From: Desulfatibacillum aliphaticivorans DSM 15576
Lineage (GTDB): Bacteria > Desulfobacterota > Desulfobacteria > Desulfobacterales > Desulfatibacillaceae
Reading direction: 5' to 3'
DNA length: 64,000 bases
Assembly: GCF_000429905.1 (NCBI RefSeq)
Contig: NZ_AUCT01000019.1
Span: 62,001 to 126,000, forward strand
The position numbers and the translations under genes are program-made. How positions within the stretch are numbered: position 1 is the first letter of the stretch; each line of letters begins with the position of its first letter. This document shows positions 44,246 to 52,554 of this stretch, piece by piece. The notes below the pieces were generated by a model, which worked only from the letters and a program-made list of their open reading frames with translations, was not told where the DNA came from and ran no database searches.

Positions 44246-45874
44246 ATGCTCGCTCAAGACCTGAGACCGGAAGAAATTTTCCGCCGGGACAGGGCCTCGG
44301 GCTTCCCGCTATTCGGAAGCCAGCGCCTGCTTATTACCGGCGTGCCCACCCTGCAGCGGTTCGGAAACGATTTAAGGACCATCATGGGCCAGAGGACGTC
44401 GGCCACGGTCATGACCCGTTTGGGCTACGACACCGGACTGGCGGCCGCCATGGCCCTGGCGGACATGTACGAGTTCGACTCCCCCGAAGAATGGCTGAAG
44501 TCGTTCAAGGTGCTGCTGCCTGCCACGGGCATGGCCGTGGAGCGGGACAGCCAAATCCATTTCGATCCTGAAAACAAGACTCTCCGTTACACGGGAATCT
44601 GGGAAAAGTCATTTGAAGCCCAGGTGTGGAGCATGTTTACGGAAGGGATCAGCGATAAGCCGGTCTGCCATGTGCTGAGCGGGATTGTAAGCGGCTTTTT
44701 CACCGCCATCCTGGGCAAGGACGTCCTGGTGCACGAATTGTCGTGTAAGGCCCAGGGCCATGACTATTGCACATTTGAAGCCCGGCCCATGGAGGAGTGG
44801 GGGGAGGATCCGCTAAAAATCCACGAACCCCTGGATGAAGACTGGCTGAACGATGAAATCCATCGTCTGCAAAAGGAATTGAAGCAGTCCCGGCAGGTGC
44901 TTGAAAAGCGGGACCAGGAGTTGCAGCGGCTGAAAACCGGTCCGGAAAAGAACCGGCACGGCATTGTGTTTCGCAGCCCGGAAATGGGCAAGATCGTGGA
45001 GTTGGCGGAAATCGCCGCGCCCAGCAATTCCACGGTGCTGGTCCAGGGGGAGAGCGGCACAGGCAAGGAATTGGTCGCCCGGTTCATCCACAAGGCCTCC
45101 CAACGCGGGGACGAGCCTTTTGTAGCTATCAACTGCGCGGCCATCCCCCACACATTGATCGAGTCTGAGTTGTTCGGGCACTTAAAGGGCTCTTTCACCG
45201 ACGCCAGGGCGGATAAAAAAGGGCTGCTGGTGGAAGCCGGGCAGGGAACGATTTTTATGGACGAAGTGGGCGAGCTGGGCATGGAGGTTCAGGCCAAGCT
45301 GCTGCGGGCTTTGCAGCAGCGGGAGGTGCGGCCTTTGGGCGGGCTGAAGACGGTTCCCATACAGGCCCGGATTATCGCCGCCGCCAATCAGGATTTGAGG
45401 GAAATGGTGGACCAGGGGGCTTTTAGGCAGGATCTCTTCTACCGGCTGTCGGTCTTTCCGTTGCTTATTCCGCCCTTGCGCCAGCGCAGGGAGGACATTC
45501 TCATCCTGGCCCGGCATTTTTTATCCCGCCTGGACCCGTCCCATCCCGGATTCACGCCCGAGGTGGTTCGGCGCATGCAAGCCTATCACTGGCCCGGCAA
45601 CATCCGGGAGTTGGAGAACTGCGTGGAATACGCCTATATTCTATCCCGCCAGGAGCCCATCCACATGAGGCATTTGCCCATTTCCATGGCGGAAAAGCCT
45701 CGGGACATATTCGACGAGCTGGCCGGAGACTTCCCCACGCCCAAGGAGCTTGTGCGCAGGTACGCCCAGCACGTGCTGCAGCACACGGAGGGAAACAAGA
45801 CCCAGGCGGCCCGTTTGATGGGCGTGAGCCCCGTCACCTTATGGCGCTATTTGAATCAGGGGGCTGAAACGTAA
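44246..45874 (+). CDS. Sigma-54-dependent activator, XylR_N-V4R-AAA+-FIS type
   Basis: 542 residues. XylR_N (about 10-130, with FGSQRLLITGVPTLQRFGNDL) is followed by a V4R domain (VHELSCKAQGHDYCTFEARP), as in DmpR/XylR, which bind small aromatic or hydrophobic effectors. AAA+ domain: Walker A GESGTGKE (about 268), FMDEVGEL, and the GAFTGA loop as GSFTDA (315-320). C-terminal FIS HTH about 495-540 (NKTQAARLMGVSPVTLWRYL). AGAGGA precedes the ATG. Loop changes may still be functional, since the central Thr is kept. Divergent from the reductase/synthetase operon, its probable target; the effector may be a hydrocarbon or fatty acid. Confidence 0.92.
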   Translation: MLAQDLRPEEIFRRDRASGFPLFGSQRLLITGVPTLQRFGNDLRTIMGQRTSATVMTRLGYDTGLAAAMALADMYEFDSPEEWLKSFKVLLPATGMAVERDSQIHFDPENKTLRYTGIWEKSFEAQVWSMFTEGISDKPVCHVLSGIVSGFFTAILGKDVLVHELSCKAQGHDYCTFEARPMEEWGEDPLKIHEPLDEDWLNDEIHRLQKELKQSRQVLEKRDQELQRLKTGPEKNRHGIVFRSPEMGKIVELAEIAAPSNSTVLVQGESGTGKELVARFIHKASQRGDEPFVAINCAAIPHTLIESELFGHLKGSFTDARADKKGLLVEAGQGTIFMDEVGELGMEVQAKLLRALQQREVRPLGGLKTVPIQARIIAAANQDLREMVDQGAFRQDLFYRLSVFPLLIPPLRQRREDILILARHFLSRLDPSHPGFTPEVVRRMQAYHWPGNIRELENCVEYAYILSRQEPIHMRHLPISMAEKPRDIFDELAGDFPTPKELVRRYAQHVLQHTEGNKTQAARLMGVSPVTLWRYLNQGAET

Positions 45875-45875
45875 A

Positions 45876-45901
45876 CAGCCCCCCGGTTTCCCGAGGGGCT
45901 G
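45876..45901. terminator. Hairpin after the sigma-54 activator gene
   Basis: CAGCCCC and GGGGCTG around a GC-rich loop, between convergent genes. No T-run, so termination is likely but not certain. Confidence 0.55.
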
Positions 45902-45925
45902 CTTGTGATCGAAAAAGATCGCCGT

Positions 45926-46387
45926 CTATTGCACGAAGAACATGGCAAGGCTTTCAGCGATGCAGGCGGGTTTGTCTTCGCCGTCGATTTCAATGGTGTT
46001 GGTGGTGGTGACCAAAACCCGGTTGCCGGATTTTTCCTCCACGTTGGTCAAAACCACGCGGTCGCGCACCTTGGAGCCCACCTTGACGGGATTGATGAAG
46101 CGGACCTTATTCAGGCCGTAATTGATGGCCATGACGGTTCCTTCGGGAAGAACCATGTTGTCGCCGCTCAGGAACGGAATCAGGGACAGGCTCAGAAAAC
46201 CGTGGGCGATGGTGGTTCCAAAGGGGCCTTCGGCGGCCATTTTTTCATCCACGTGAATCCACTGATGGTCTTCCGTGCAGTCTGCAAACTTGTTGATGCG
46301 GTCCTGGTCAATCTGCACCCAATCGCTGACGCCCAGTTCCTGTCCAATGCGTTCTTTCATTTTTTCAACAGGCAATGTTTCTACCAT
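45926..46387 (-). CDS. MaoC-like (R)-specific enoyl-CoA hydratase
   Basis: 153 residues with CGAAAGGAGC before the ATG. The hydratase dyad is Asp40 and His45 in DCTEDHQWIHVD, followed by FGTTIAHGFLSLSLIPFL. It would hydrate trans-2-enoyl-CoA to (R)-3-hydroxyacyl-CoA. It stands alone, separate from the MaoC pair at 7 kb, and is close to the NodN-type group. Confidence 0.9.
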   Translation of the reverse strand: MVETLPVEKMKERIGQELGVSDWVQIDQDRINKFADCTEDHQWIHVDEKMAAEGPFGTTIAHGFLSLSLIPFLSGDNMVLPEGTVMAINYGLNKVRFINPVKVGSKVRDRVVLTNVEEKSGNRVLVTTTNTIEIDGEDKPACIAESLAMFFVQ

Positions 46388-46675
46388 GACGGAGCTCCTT
46401 TCGGAAAATATAGGTAATAAGTTAACCAGGCCCGAAGCCCGGCAATTTTACTCTGATGATCAAAGGCTTTTTGGGGTGGATCAAAAAAAACAAGCCGGGG
46501 AATTCCGCATTGTAAAAAAATAGCCAGGCCTCCCCCCGGCCAGCTTCGACGCAGCCTGAAAAAAACACCGCCAGCCACGCGGCGCAGCCCCTTTCACCCT
46601 ATGGCGCGGTGGGCCAAGGCGCAGTTTTTATAACACAGGGCATTGGTTTAGGCAATAAATTGGAACGAGCATTCG

Positions 46676-47671
46676 TTATTTAATCGCCCTGAACACATTC
46701 AGGACCCGATCCATTTCCACAAACAAGTCGTAATGCACGATGGCCGTAACCGGTACGCCCACCAAGCCGGTCTCCAGGGAAGGCCCCTTGATCCTTTGAA
46801 AAAAATCCCGCACAGTCCCCTGCTCCAGATGCTTTTCCACCAGTTCGAACATACGGGCCGTGACTTTGGCGGCCTTGCAGGCCAGTTCCTCCACGGTTCC
46901 CTGCTTGGGCCTGCCGGTAACCGTATGGCGGTACTTAAGACCGGCCTGAAAATAATCCGGGCGCCGAGGCTCTTTGTAGGGATAAAAAAGGGTCAGAAAC
47001 TTATCGCCCTTGCCTTCCGTGGACCGGTTGATGAACCAGGAAAGCCGGGCCAGGCTCTTTTGCATGAAAAGCCACTGAATGGCGCCATGGGCGTACAGGG
47101 CCTTACGGACCCCATTGTTCGCTTTTGCGGCGCCTGAAAAATACAGGGCGCCCACCATATGGTCAAAGGCGGCGGCGTCCATTTCCTTTCTTTTCAGCAG
47201 GGAGAAAAAGGATATGGGCCGCTCCCTGCTTCCGTTCATCCTGAGGTGAAAAAGGTCCAGGTAGGTTTCCAGCTCCCTGTGCCTGGTCAGGCTGAGATCT
47301 TTCCATTCGTCGGGAACTTCCGTGGAGCTTCCCGTATAATACTCCACCCAGGGATGATACACGGCGTCCGCCAGAATATGGGAGAAGGTCCCCATGACAA
47401 AGGCCCACATGCCGTCCGACCATTTGTCCTGGTAGGCTTCCACCAATCCGGTCAACGGGGCGAATGTGTTTTCGCCGTCCTTGCCGTGGAGAAAATGGGC
47501 CAGCAGGTCAAATTCCTCCGTATTTTCCAATGCGTACATGGGCGTGTCGGGTATGACCGCGCCTAACAAATAAAGGTTGGGGTTTTGGGCGATGATCCGC
47601 CGCGCCTCGCCGTCTTTAAGGCGGCGAAAGGCTTCCCTGGCCAGAATCCAATGGGTTTGCTCCTTGGGCAT
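46676..47671 (-). CDS. Zinc-dependent phospholipase C-like protein
   Basis: 331 residues from ATG 47671, chosen because AAGGAGC lies upstream; the frame is open 12 codons further. The opening KEQTHWILAREAFRRL and YLLGAVIPDTPMYAL, FDLLAHFLHG, MGTFSHILADAVYHPWVEYYTG show the metal-binding His/Asp pattern of this family. No signal peptide is seen, so a cytoplasmic role or other substrate is possible. Confidence 0.85.
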   Translation of the reverse strand: MPKEQTHWILAREAFRRLKDGEARRIIAQNPNLYLLGAVIPDTPMYALENTEEFDLLAHFLHGKDGENTFAPLTGLVEAYQDKWSDGMWAFVMGTFSHILADAVYHPWVEYYTGSSTEVPDEWKDLSLTRHRELETYLDLFHLRMNGSRERPISFFSLLKRKEMDAAAFDHMVGALYFSGAAKANNGVRKALYAHGAIQWLFMQKSLARLSWFINRSTEGKGDKFLTLFYPYKEPRRPDYFQAGLKYRHTVTGRPKQGTVEELACKAAKVTARMFELVEKHLEQGTVRDFFQRIKGPSLETGLVGVPVTAIVHYDLFVEMDRVLNVFRAIK

Positions 47672-47913
47672 GAACCTGCTCCTTGCGTGTTTGTCAATTA
47701 GTGGCAAATTCCCGCCCCGGCGTCAACGGCAAAAGCAATTTGCCGCACACCTCCATAAAAAACGGCGCGTCATCTTGAAATAATGCTCCATACCAACTAA
47801 TCTGCGACAAGCAGTTTTCATCCCGGAAATAATATTGTCATGGCAAGGGCGGCTTTAAACGAACGGGCCGCTAACAATTGCGGATAAGGGCGCGCACCGA
47901 CGAAGCGGAGTTG

Positions 47914-48555
47914 ATGGTGGCTTTCATTTTCGATTTTATTGGAAAGACCTTGGTGATTACTCTATCGGCTTTTGTCGTCCTGTCCTTTCCCTGTTATGGC
48001 TCCGAAGCAACTTTGATTACAGAGCAGGCTGGAGATAAAAATATGGAATTGCAGTGGTTTGAAAAGTATGATGGCCAAAGAACGGATGAATTGATTGCAC
48101 TGGAAAATAAATTCAGAAAGGACTCGCTGGTATCGGCTTTTGAAAGAGCCGTTTGGCAAAAAGAAGAGCGTTTGGGAGCGGATAAACTCAGCGATGAAGA
48201 ACGCATTATTCTCGCTGTGGAGTCTCTGGAGCGCGAGGTTAATAACGGCGGCTATTTACAGTTCTTTGTGAACACGCCGGAGTTCGTCCCGATGATTGTG
48301 GAGGCTTTGCACTCAATCGGAAGCTCGGAAACAGCGAAATTAACCCAAAAAGCAATTGATGCATTGAAGATAGAGGGGCCTCTGACAATTCCTAAAGTGG
48401 ACGAAGCTGTTCTTCTCGCCGCCGAGGAGGAAGACCCGGACCAGGAGGAAATCTGGGATGACTGCGACCAATTTTATTATGATGAAATTGGGGACCTTTC
48501 GGTCCTGCTATTTGTTTTTATAAAGAAAAACAGGGAGAGGATAAGCATTCCATAA
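47914..48555 (+). CDS. DUF4375-domain exported protein
   Basis: 213 residues from ATG 47914 (GCGGAG upstream); a TTG at 47878 would add 12 residues. An N-terminal hydrophobic segment (FIFDFIGKTLVITLSAFVVLSFPCYGSEA) suggests export. Residues about 80-205 match DUF4375 (EVNNGGYLQFFVNTPE, VEALHSIGSSETAKLTQKAI). Function unknown. It is 29 bases before the SnoaL-like gene. Confidence 0.75.
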   Translation: MVAFIFDFIGKTLVITLSAFVVLSFPCYGSEATLITEQAGDKNMELQWFEKYDGQRTDELIALENKFRKDSLVSAFERAVWQKEERLGADKLSDEERIILAVESLEREVNNGGYLQFFVNTPEFVPMIVEALHSIGSSETAKLTQKAIDALKIEGPLTIPKVDEAVLLAAEEEDPDQEEIWDDCDQFYYDEIGDLSVLLFVFIKKNRERISIP

Positions 48556-48584
48556 CTCTTTTTAAATTTCAGAAGGAGAGCGCC

Positions 48585-48998
48585 ATGGAACAATCCGCAG
48601 AACTTAAAGACCTGTATGTGAAGATTTGCGAGGCCCAGGCAATCGGGGACTACGCCTTTTTTCAGGAAATGTTTTCACAAGAGGAGGGCGCCCTTGCCAT
48701 CGGCACGGACCCCAGTGAATGGTGGATTGGATACGAGGCCATAACCAAGGTTTTTCAGGCTCAGTTGGAAGAGATAGGCGGTTTTACCATTCTGCCGGGA
48801 GAGTCTCACGCCTGTTGCAACGATTCCGCCGGCTGGATCGCCGGCAATCCCGCAATCAAGATGGCCGACGGAACCGAGTTTCCCATGCGCCTCACCGTGG
48901 TCCTGGAAAAAGCGCAGGGCGGCTGGAAAATCATCCAATGGCACTCTTCGGTAGGCGTTTCCAACGAGGACCTGATCGGGGAGACTCTGACCACCTAA
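48585..48998 (+). CDS. SnoaL-like/NTF2-fold protein
   Basis: 137 residues with AGAAGGAG before the ATG. Beta-cone fold signals include FQEMFSQEEGALAIGTDPSEWWIGYEAITKVFQ, MRLTVVLEKAQGGWKIIQWHSSVGV. No signal peptide. Members bind small hydrophobic ligands or act as enzymes; the role here is unknown. A terminator at 49046-49073 ends the unit. Confidence 0.82.
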   Translation: MEQSAELKDLYVKICEAQAIGDYAFFQEMFSQEEGALAIGTDPSEWWIGYEAITKVFQAQLEEIGGFTILPGESHACCNDSAGWIAGNPAIKMADGTEFPMRLTVVLEKAQGGWKIIQWHSSVGVSNEDLIGETLTT

Positions 48999-49045
48999 TT
49001 TGATTTATGCGCTTTCGTTGCTGTGTGTGCTTTGTCGCTAAATGG

Positions 49046-49073
49046 AAAACCGGTAAAAAATCTTACCGGTTTT
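49046..49073 (+). terminator. Intrinsic terminator after the SnoaL-like gene
   Basis: AAAACCGGTAA and TTACCGGTTTT form a perfect 11-base stem around a short loop, ending in T residues. Confidence 0.75.
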
Positions 49074-49316
49074 GGCTCAAAGTGGATCGATTTTTTTATC
49101 GCCTTTCAATAATTGCGCCTTTTCCCGTCGCCCCATGGGATACTGATCATGGTCAGACTAAGACTTTCCTTCCAACGGGCGGCCTCCGCTTTCGCCCCTT
49201 AACTGATTGACATGCCGGGGCGAGGTTGGATATTTTTAGGGATTGGAAATTGCCTGGCCGCGGGCTTTGACGACGCGCCCGGGGCGCCGGGGCTTCCCAT
49301 ATTTTACGGAGGATAT
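49074..49316. other. Short intergenic region upstream of the cNMP-binding gene
   Basis: No separate gene seen. The frame of the cNMP gene is open from 49212, but the early part is not family-like and the good ribosome site is at 49309-49313. Confidence 0.45.
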
Positions 49317-49820
49317 ATGACCGCGCAACGCAACGGAATTGTGGGCGAAAGTAAAATCACCAACCATATCATCGACTGCCTGTCGTTTATCCCTCTGTTT
49401 GACGGGCTCTCCCCGGCGGATCTCAGGATTGTGGCCAAGCACATGCACTTTATCGAGGTGGACGAAGGCGAACTGGTTTTTGAAGAGGGCGAGCCCGGCG
49501 ACTATGTGTGTTTTGTCGCCAGCGGATCCCTGGAGGTCATCAAGGAGTCCTCCAAGGGGGAGCGTGCGGCCCTGGCCACCTTGTCCCGGGGGCGCTCCAT
49601 CGGCGAAATGGCGCTCATTGACGAGTTTCCCCGGTCCGCCACGGTCATCGCCAAAACCAGGGCGACCCTCATCACGTTAAGCCGCAGCAACTTCAACCTG
49701 ATCCTGGCCAATCATCCCCAGGCCGGGGTGCCGGTTTTAAAGGGTCTCTCCAGGCTTTTGTCCATGAATTTGCGAAAGACCTCCGGCCAGTTGGCGAATT
49801 TGATGCTGAGTTATGAATAG
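49317..49820 (+). CDS. Cyclic-nucleotide-binding domain protein
   Basis: 167 residues from ATG 49317, chosen for ACGGAGGA just upstream. It is a CRP-type cNMP domain (LFDGLSPADLRIVAKHMHFIEVDEGELVFEEGEPG, phosphate cassette IGEMALIDEFPRSATV). No HTH or other output domain, so it acts through a partner or senses occupancy. It resembles the N-terminal half of the cNMP-PilZ protein at 32 kb. Confidence 0.88.
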   Translation: MTAQRNGIVGESKITNHIIDCLSFIPLFDGLSPADLRIVAKHMHFIEVDEGELVFEEGEPGDYVCFVASGSLEVIKESSKGERAALATLSRGRSIGEMALIDEFPRSATVIAKTRATLITLSRSNFNLILANHPQAGVPVLKGLSRLLSMNLRKTSGQLANLMLSYE

Positions 49821-49865
49821 TTTGTTATTTTAAGATATTGAATCAATCCGTTTGAAATCAAAAAA

Positions 49866-49898
49866 AGGGGCGGCCCCTGTGTAAAGGCCGCCCCTTTT
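49866..49898. terminator. Bidirectional intrinsic terminator
   Basis: GGGGCGGCC and GGCCGCCCC (perfect 9-base stem), with TTTTT on the right and AAAAA on the left, between the convergent cNMP and nitroreductase genes. Confidence 0.85.
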
Positions 49899-49921
49899 TA
49901 AGTGTCAATCCCGCTTTTCGT

Positions 49922-50965
49922 TTAAAGGGAATCCACCCAGTGGATGCGGGGCTGCTCCCGGGCCACGGGGTTGTCCACCTGGCCTTGGGGATAGCCGATG
50001 GACAGGGACGAGATGATTTTAAAAGGCTCTTCAATTCCCAGCTTCTTTTTGAGCGCTTTATCGAATCCGATGGCTTTGGACAGGCTGACCCAGCAGGTTC
50101 CCAATCCCAGGGAGTGGGCGGCCAGAACCATGTTCTGACCGGCTATGCCCGTGTCCAGCTCCACGCTGCCGATGCCTCTTTTGTCGGCCAGCAAGAGGAT
50201 GACGGCCGGAGCGCCGAAGTATATGTCGTAATTGGGGTCCGAAGACGCCGCGTTGATCCCGCCGCGCGCCCGGGGCTCCGTGTCTCCGGTTTTGATTTTG
50301 GTCAACAGCGGAAGCACCGCTTCCTGCCACAGGGCCAGTTTAGCCTCCTTGTCCCCCGGGGTTTTTTTGTTGATCCAGGGTTTGGGCAGGGTCAGGGCGC
50401 TGACCTTGTACAGGGACGCCTTGCATTTTTCGTTGAGCGCGGAAATGACGTCCCGGTTGTCGATGGCAATGAACTTCCAGGGCTGATTGTTCCCGGCCGA
50501 AGGGGCGAAACGGCCCGCTTCGATGACGCGTTCGATCATATCCCTGGGCACTTTTTTCTTCTTGTACAGCCGGACGCTTCTCCGCTGATAGATAACCTTC
50601 TCGGTCTCCGTCAGTTCCGGCTCCTGGTCCGCGTATGTGGATTGCCCGTTGCGCCCTAAAGGGTTGGGCATGGTCTTGGGGCCTCTGAACAAATGGGCGT
50701 TCTTCCAAAATCCCTTGTCCACCCGGTAGTCGCCTTTAATGGTGATGGCGTTTTGCGGGCATGAGGCGGCGCAGTTCTGGCAAGTGATGCACCGGAAATG
50801 GTCGTAGCGCTGGTTGGGTCTTGATTTTTTGCCGTAAAGCTCGAGCAGTTGGATGGGGCAAGCCTTGACGCAGCGCCCGCATCCATTGCATTTATCCCTG
50901 TCCAGAACGAATTCGGCGTATCTGGCTTGAGGCAAACTCATGTGGCGGTATTTTTCCAAAAGCAT
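49922..50965 (-). CDS. Ferredoxin-nitroreductase fusion protein
   Basis: 347 residues. Residues 20-75 form a two-cluster ferredoxin (Cys26, 29, 32, 36 and Cys59, 62, 65, 69). Residues about 120-345 are an FMN nitroreductase (RRSVRLYKKKKVPRDMIERVIEAGRFAPSAGNNQPWKFIAI, GTCWVSLSKAIGF). It probably shuttles electrons from ferredoxin to an organic substrate through FMN; natural substrate unknown. A palindrome with TTTTGA/TCAAAA arms sits 86-108 bases upstream of the start. Confidence 0.92.
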   Translation of the reverse strand: MLLEKYRHMSLPQARYAEFVLDRDKCNGCGRCVKACPIQLLELYGKKSRPNQRYDHFRCITCQNCAASCPQNAITIKGDYRVDKGFWKNAHLFRGPKTMPNPLGRNGQSTYADQEPELTETEKVIYQRRSVRLYKKKKVPRDMIERVIEAGRFAPSAGNNQPWKFIAIDNRDVISALNEKCKASLYKVSALTLPKPWINKKTPGDKEAKLALWQEAVLPLLTKIKTGDTEPRARGGINAASSDPNYDIYFGAPAVILLLADKRGIGSVELDTGIAGQNMVLAAHSLGLGTCWVSLSKAIGFDKALKKKLGIEEPFKIISSLSIGYPQGQVDNPVAREQPRIHWVDSL

Positions 50966-51029
50966 GGGGTGTTCCTTTCCGGATTTTGTTAAGGCCGAGG
51001 CGAGTCTTTGGGATTATCCATAAAGGAGC

Positions 51030-51045
51030 ACGACTGTCCAGTCAA
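51030..51045. promoter_or_regulatory. Degenerate copy of the TTGACT-N4-AGTCAA operator
   Basis: ACGACT-GTCC-AGTCAA; 10 of 12 arm positions match the sites at 19424-19439 and 52421-52436. It lies between the nitroreductase and the MerR-TetR gene, where autoregulation would be expected. Confidence 0.45.
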
Positions 51046-51050
51046 TCAAT

Positions 51051-51073
51051 ATTTTGACCGAACGGTTCAAAAT
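51051..51073. promoter_or_regulatory. Second palindrome, TetR-type operator candidate
   Basis: Arms ATTTTGA and TCAAAAT enclose CCGAACGGT, giving an inverted repeat with a CCG/CGG core (one extra base in the right half), six bases from the previous site. Confidence 0.5.
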
Positions 51074-51107
51074 ATGACTCCAAGGAGATCGATTTGAAAT
51101 AAATTCT

Positions 51108-51137
51108 TTGAATAATAGTCTGTTATTGAAGTATATT
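51108..51137 (+). promoter_or_regulatory. Candidate sigma-70 promoter of the MerR-TetR gene
   Basis: TTGAAT (-35), an 18-base spacer and TATATT (-10), with an AT-rich setting. The TTG start codon is about 140 bases downstream, so the leader is rather long. Confidence 0.35.
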
Positions 51138-51276
51138 TTGTTAATACGCCGTTTGGGAAGGAAATTTGACTTGCCAGTCGCCTTTAAATAGTCTATGTAC
51201 AGTTACGCGTTAATCTGTTGTCTTCGGCCTTGATTATTTACGACAAATCATTCCAAAATCGATCCAGGAGGCTCTT

Positions 51277-52179
51277 TTGGCGGATTCTCATGACAAAAAA
51301 TGGTTTCGCATCGCCGAGTTGGAGAGGCAGTCCGGGGTGTCCCGGCGCACCATTCATTTTTACCTGCAGGAAGGCCTGCTTCACGCGCCCATGAAAACGG
51401 GAAAAACCATGGCCTACTACGACGAAGCGCACCTGGAAAGGTTGAAAATCATTTGCGCCGCAAAAAAGCAGGGCATGCCTCTTTTCGCCATTCGGGAAAA
51501 AATCTCCGCCATGAAAGGCGCACCCGACCTGCCAGCCCGCAACAAGGGCATCGGGGGCGCGGGCGCCAGGAAAACGGCAAAAAAAAAGCCCAAAAGCGCC
51601 CAGGGGAACAAAACCCGGGAGGCTATCCTGGATCTGGCCTGCTCCATTTTCCGCTCGGAAGGGTATAAAGGCGCCAAGGTGAGCGACATCACCAAACGTC
51701 TGAATGTAGGCAAGGGGACTTTTTATTTTTACTTTTCCGACAAAAAAGAACTTTTCCTGGAATGCGTGCCTCGCATTTTCGCCGAGTTGTTTTCCGACGG
51801 GTGGGATGAAATCGGCCGGGAACGGGATCCCATGGTCAGACTCCAACTCCGCGCCAAGGCGGTCTTGCCGGTTCTTAAGGAGTTCTGCGCCATCCTGGCT
51901 TTATGCAAGGAAGCGGTGGAGGATCCGGACCCCAAACTCAAGGATCTGGGAAACCGGGTTTTTACATCCATCCGCAAGCCCATAGAGACCGATCTCATCA
52001 AGGGGATGAAAATGGGCCTTTTCCGGGACGTGGACGCCAAGCTCACCTCCGCCATCATCGTCGGCATTGCGGAAGGCCTGCAATATCTCCAGTCCTGCGA
52101 GGAAGGCTTTGGCATGGCCAGCGCCCAGCAGAGTCTGCTGGACTTTTTCCGTTACGGCGTGGCCGGCGACGCCCGCTGA
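51277..52179 (+). CDS. MerR-TetR double-HTH transcriptional regulator
   Basis: 300 residues from TTG 51277 with CAGGAGG upstream. Residues about 9-75 form a MerR-type winged HTH (FRIAELERQSGVSRRTIHFYLQEGLL, HLERLKIICAAKKQGMPLFAIREKI). A basic linker (KTAKKKPKSAQGNK) joins it to a TetR/AcrR HTH (about 110-165, EAILDLACSIFRSEGY, KVSDITKRLNVGKGTFYFYFSDK) and an effector/dimer domain. Two DNA-binding modules in one chain is uncommon. It lies immediately upstream of the thiolase/CoA-ligase operon with palindromes near both promoters, so it probably regulates that operon in response to a CoA-ester or acid. Confidence 0.9.
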   Translation: MADSHDKKWFRIAELERQSGVSRRTIHFYLQEGLLHAPMKTGKTMAYYDEAHLERLKIICAAKKQGMPLFAIREKISAMKGAPDLPARNKGIGGAGARKTAKKKPKSAQGNKTREAILDLACSIFRSEGYKGAKVSDITKRLNVGKGTFYFYFSDKKELFLECVPRIFAELFSDGWDEIGRERDPMVRLQLRAKAVLPVLKEFCAILALCKEAVEDPDPKLKDLGNRVFTSIRKPIETDLIKGMKMGLFRDVDAKLTSAIIVGIAEGLQYLQSCEEGFGMASAQQSLLDFFRYGVAGDAR

Positions 52180-52403
52180 TTTTCTTTGCATTTTCATGGG
52201 GGAAAACGGCCCTGACGCCGGCCGAACACAGGCGTTCGTCTGCAACTGTTCACTAACTATGCGTAGCTTCCCATGACTTATTTTTTGCCTTATTTAGGAA
52301 TTTTAAGACTTCCATCGTCCGAAAATTATTTTATAAATCCTCATTTTTCCACTCTATCTGGGAATTTATTCAGTTTTTATGGCGCACTGCGGCAAAAAAG
52401 CGC

Positions 52404-52433
52404 TTGACTAGACAGTTTGGTTGACTATATAGT
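52404..52433 (+). promoter_or_regulatory. Candidate promoter of the thiolase/CoA-ligase operon
   Basis: TTGACT (-35, 52404-52409), 18-base spacer, TATAGT (-10, 52428-52433). The -10 lies inside the palindrome at 52420-52437, a position suited to repression. Confidence 0.55.
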
Positions 52434-52437
52434 CAAC
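52420..52437. promoter_or_regulatory. Perfect palindromic operator over the -10 box
   Basis: GTTGACTATATAGTCAAC, a perfect 18-base palindrome containing TTGACT-ATAT-AGTCAA. The same arms flank GTAG before the TRAP genes (19424-19439) and are partly conserved at 51030-51045. Confidence 0.7.
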
Positions 52438-52554
52438 TATCATGCAAATCGGATTTCGGGAGGAGGTCCTGGAAGATCCATTGTCAGCCGCCTGATTGAA
52501 TTCCTTTTAAACAGGTCAAAATTCATTACAATTGAAATTTAAGGAGTATGAAAC

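Larger units (their letters stand above)
50966..51276. other. Divergent regulatory region of nitroreductase and MerR-TetR genes
   Basis: No gene seen. Contains two palindromic sites (51030-51045 and 51051-51073) and a candidate promoter at 51108-51137. The nitroreductase promoter itself is not obvious. Confidence 0.55.
52180..52554. other. Regulatory region of the thiolase operon
   Basis: No gene seen. AT-rich from 52260; contains the promoter/operator at 52404-52437. The thiolase start has TTTAAGGAGT upstream. Confidence 0.55.
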
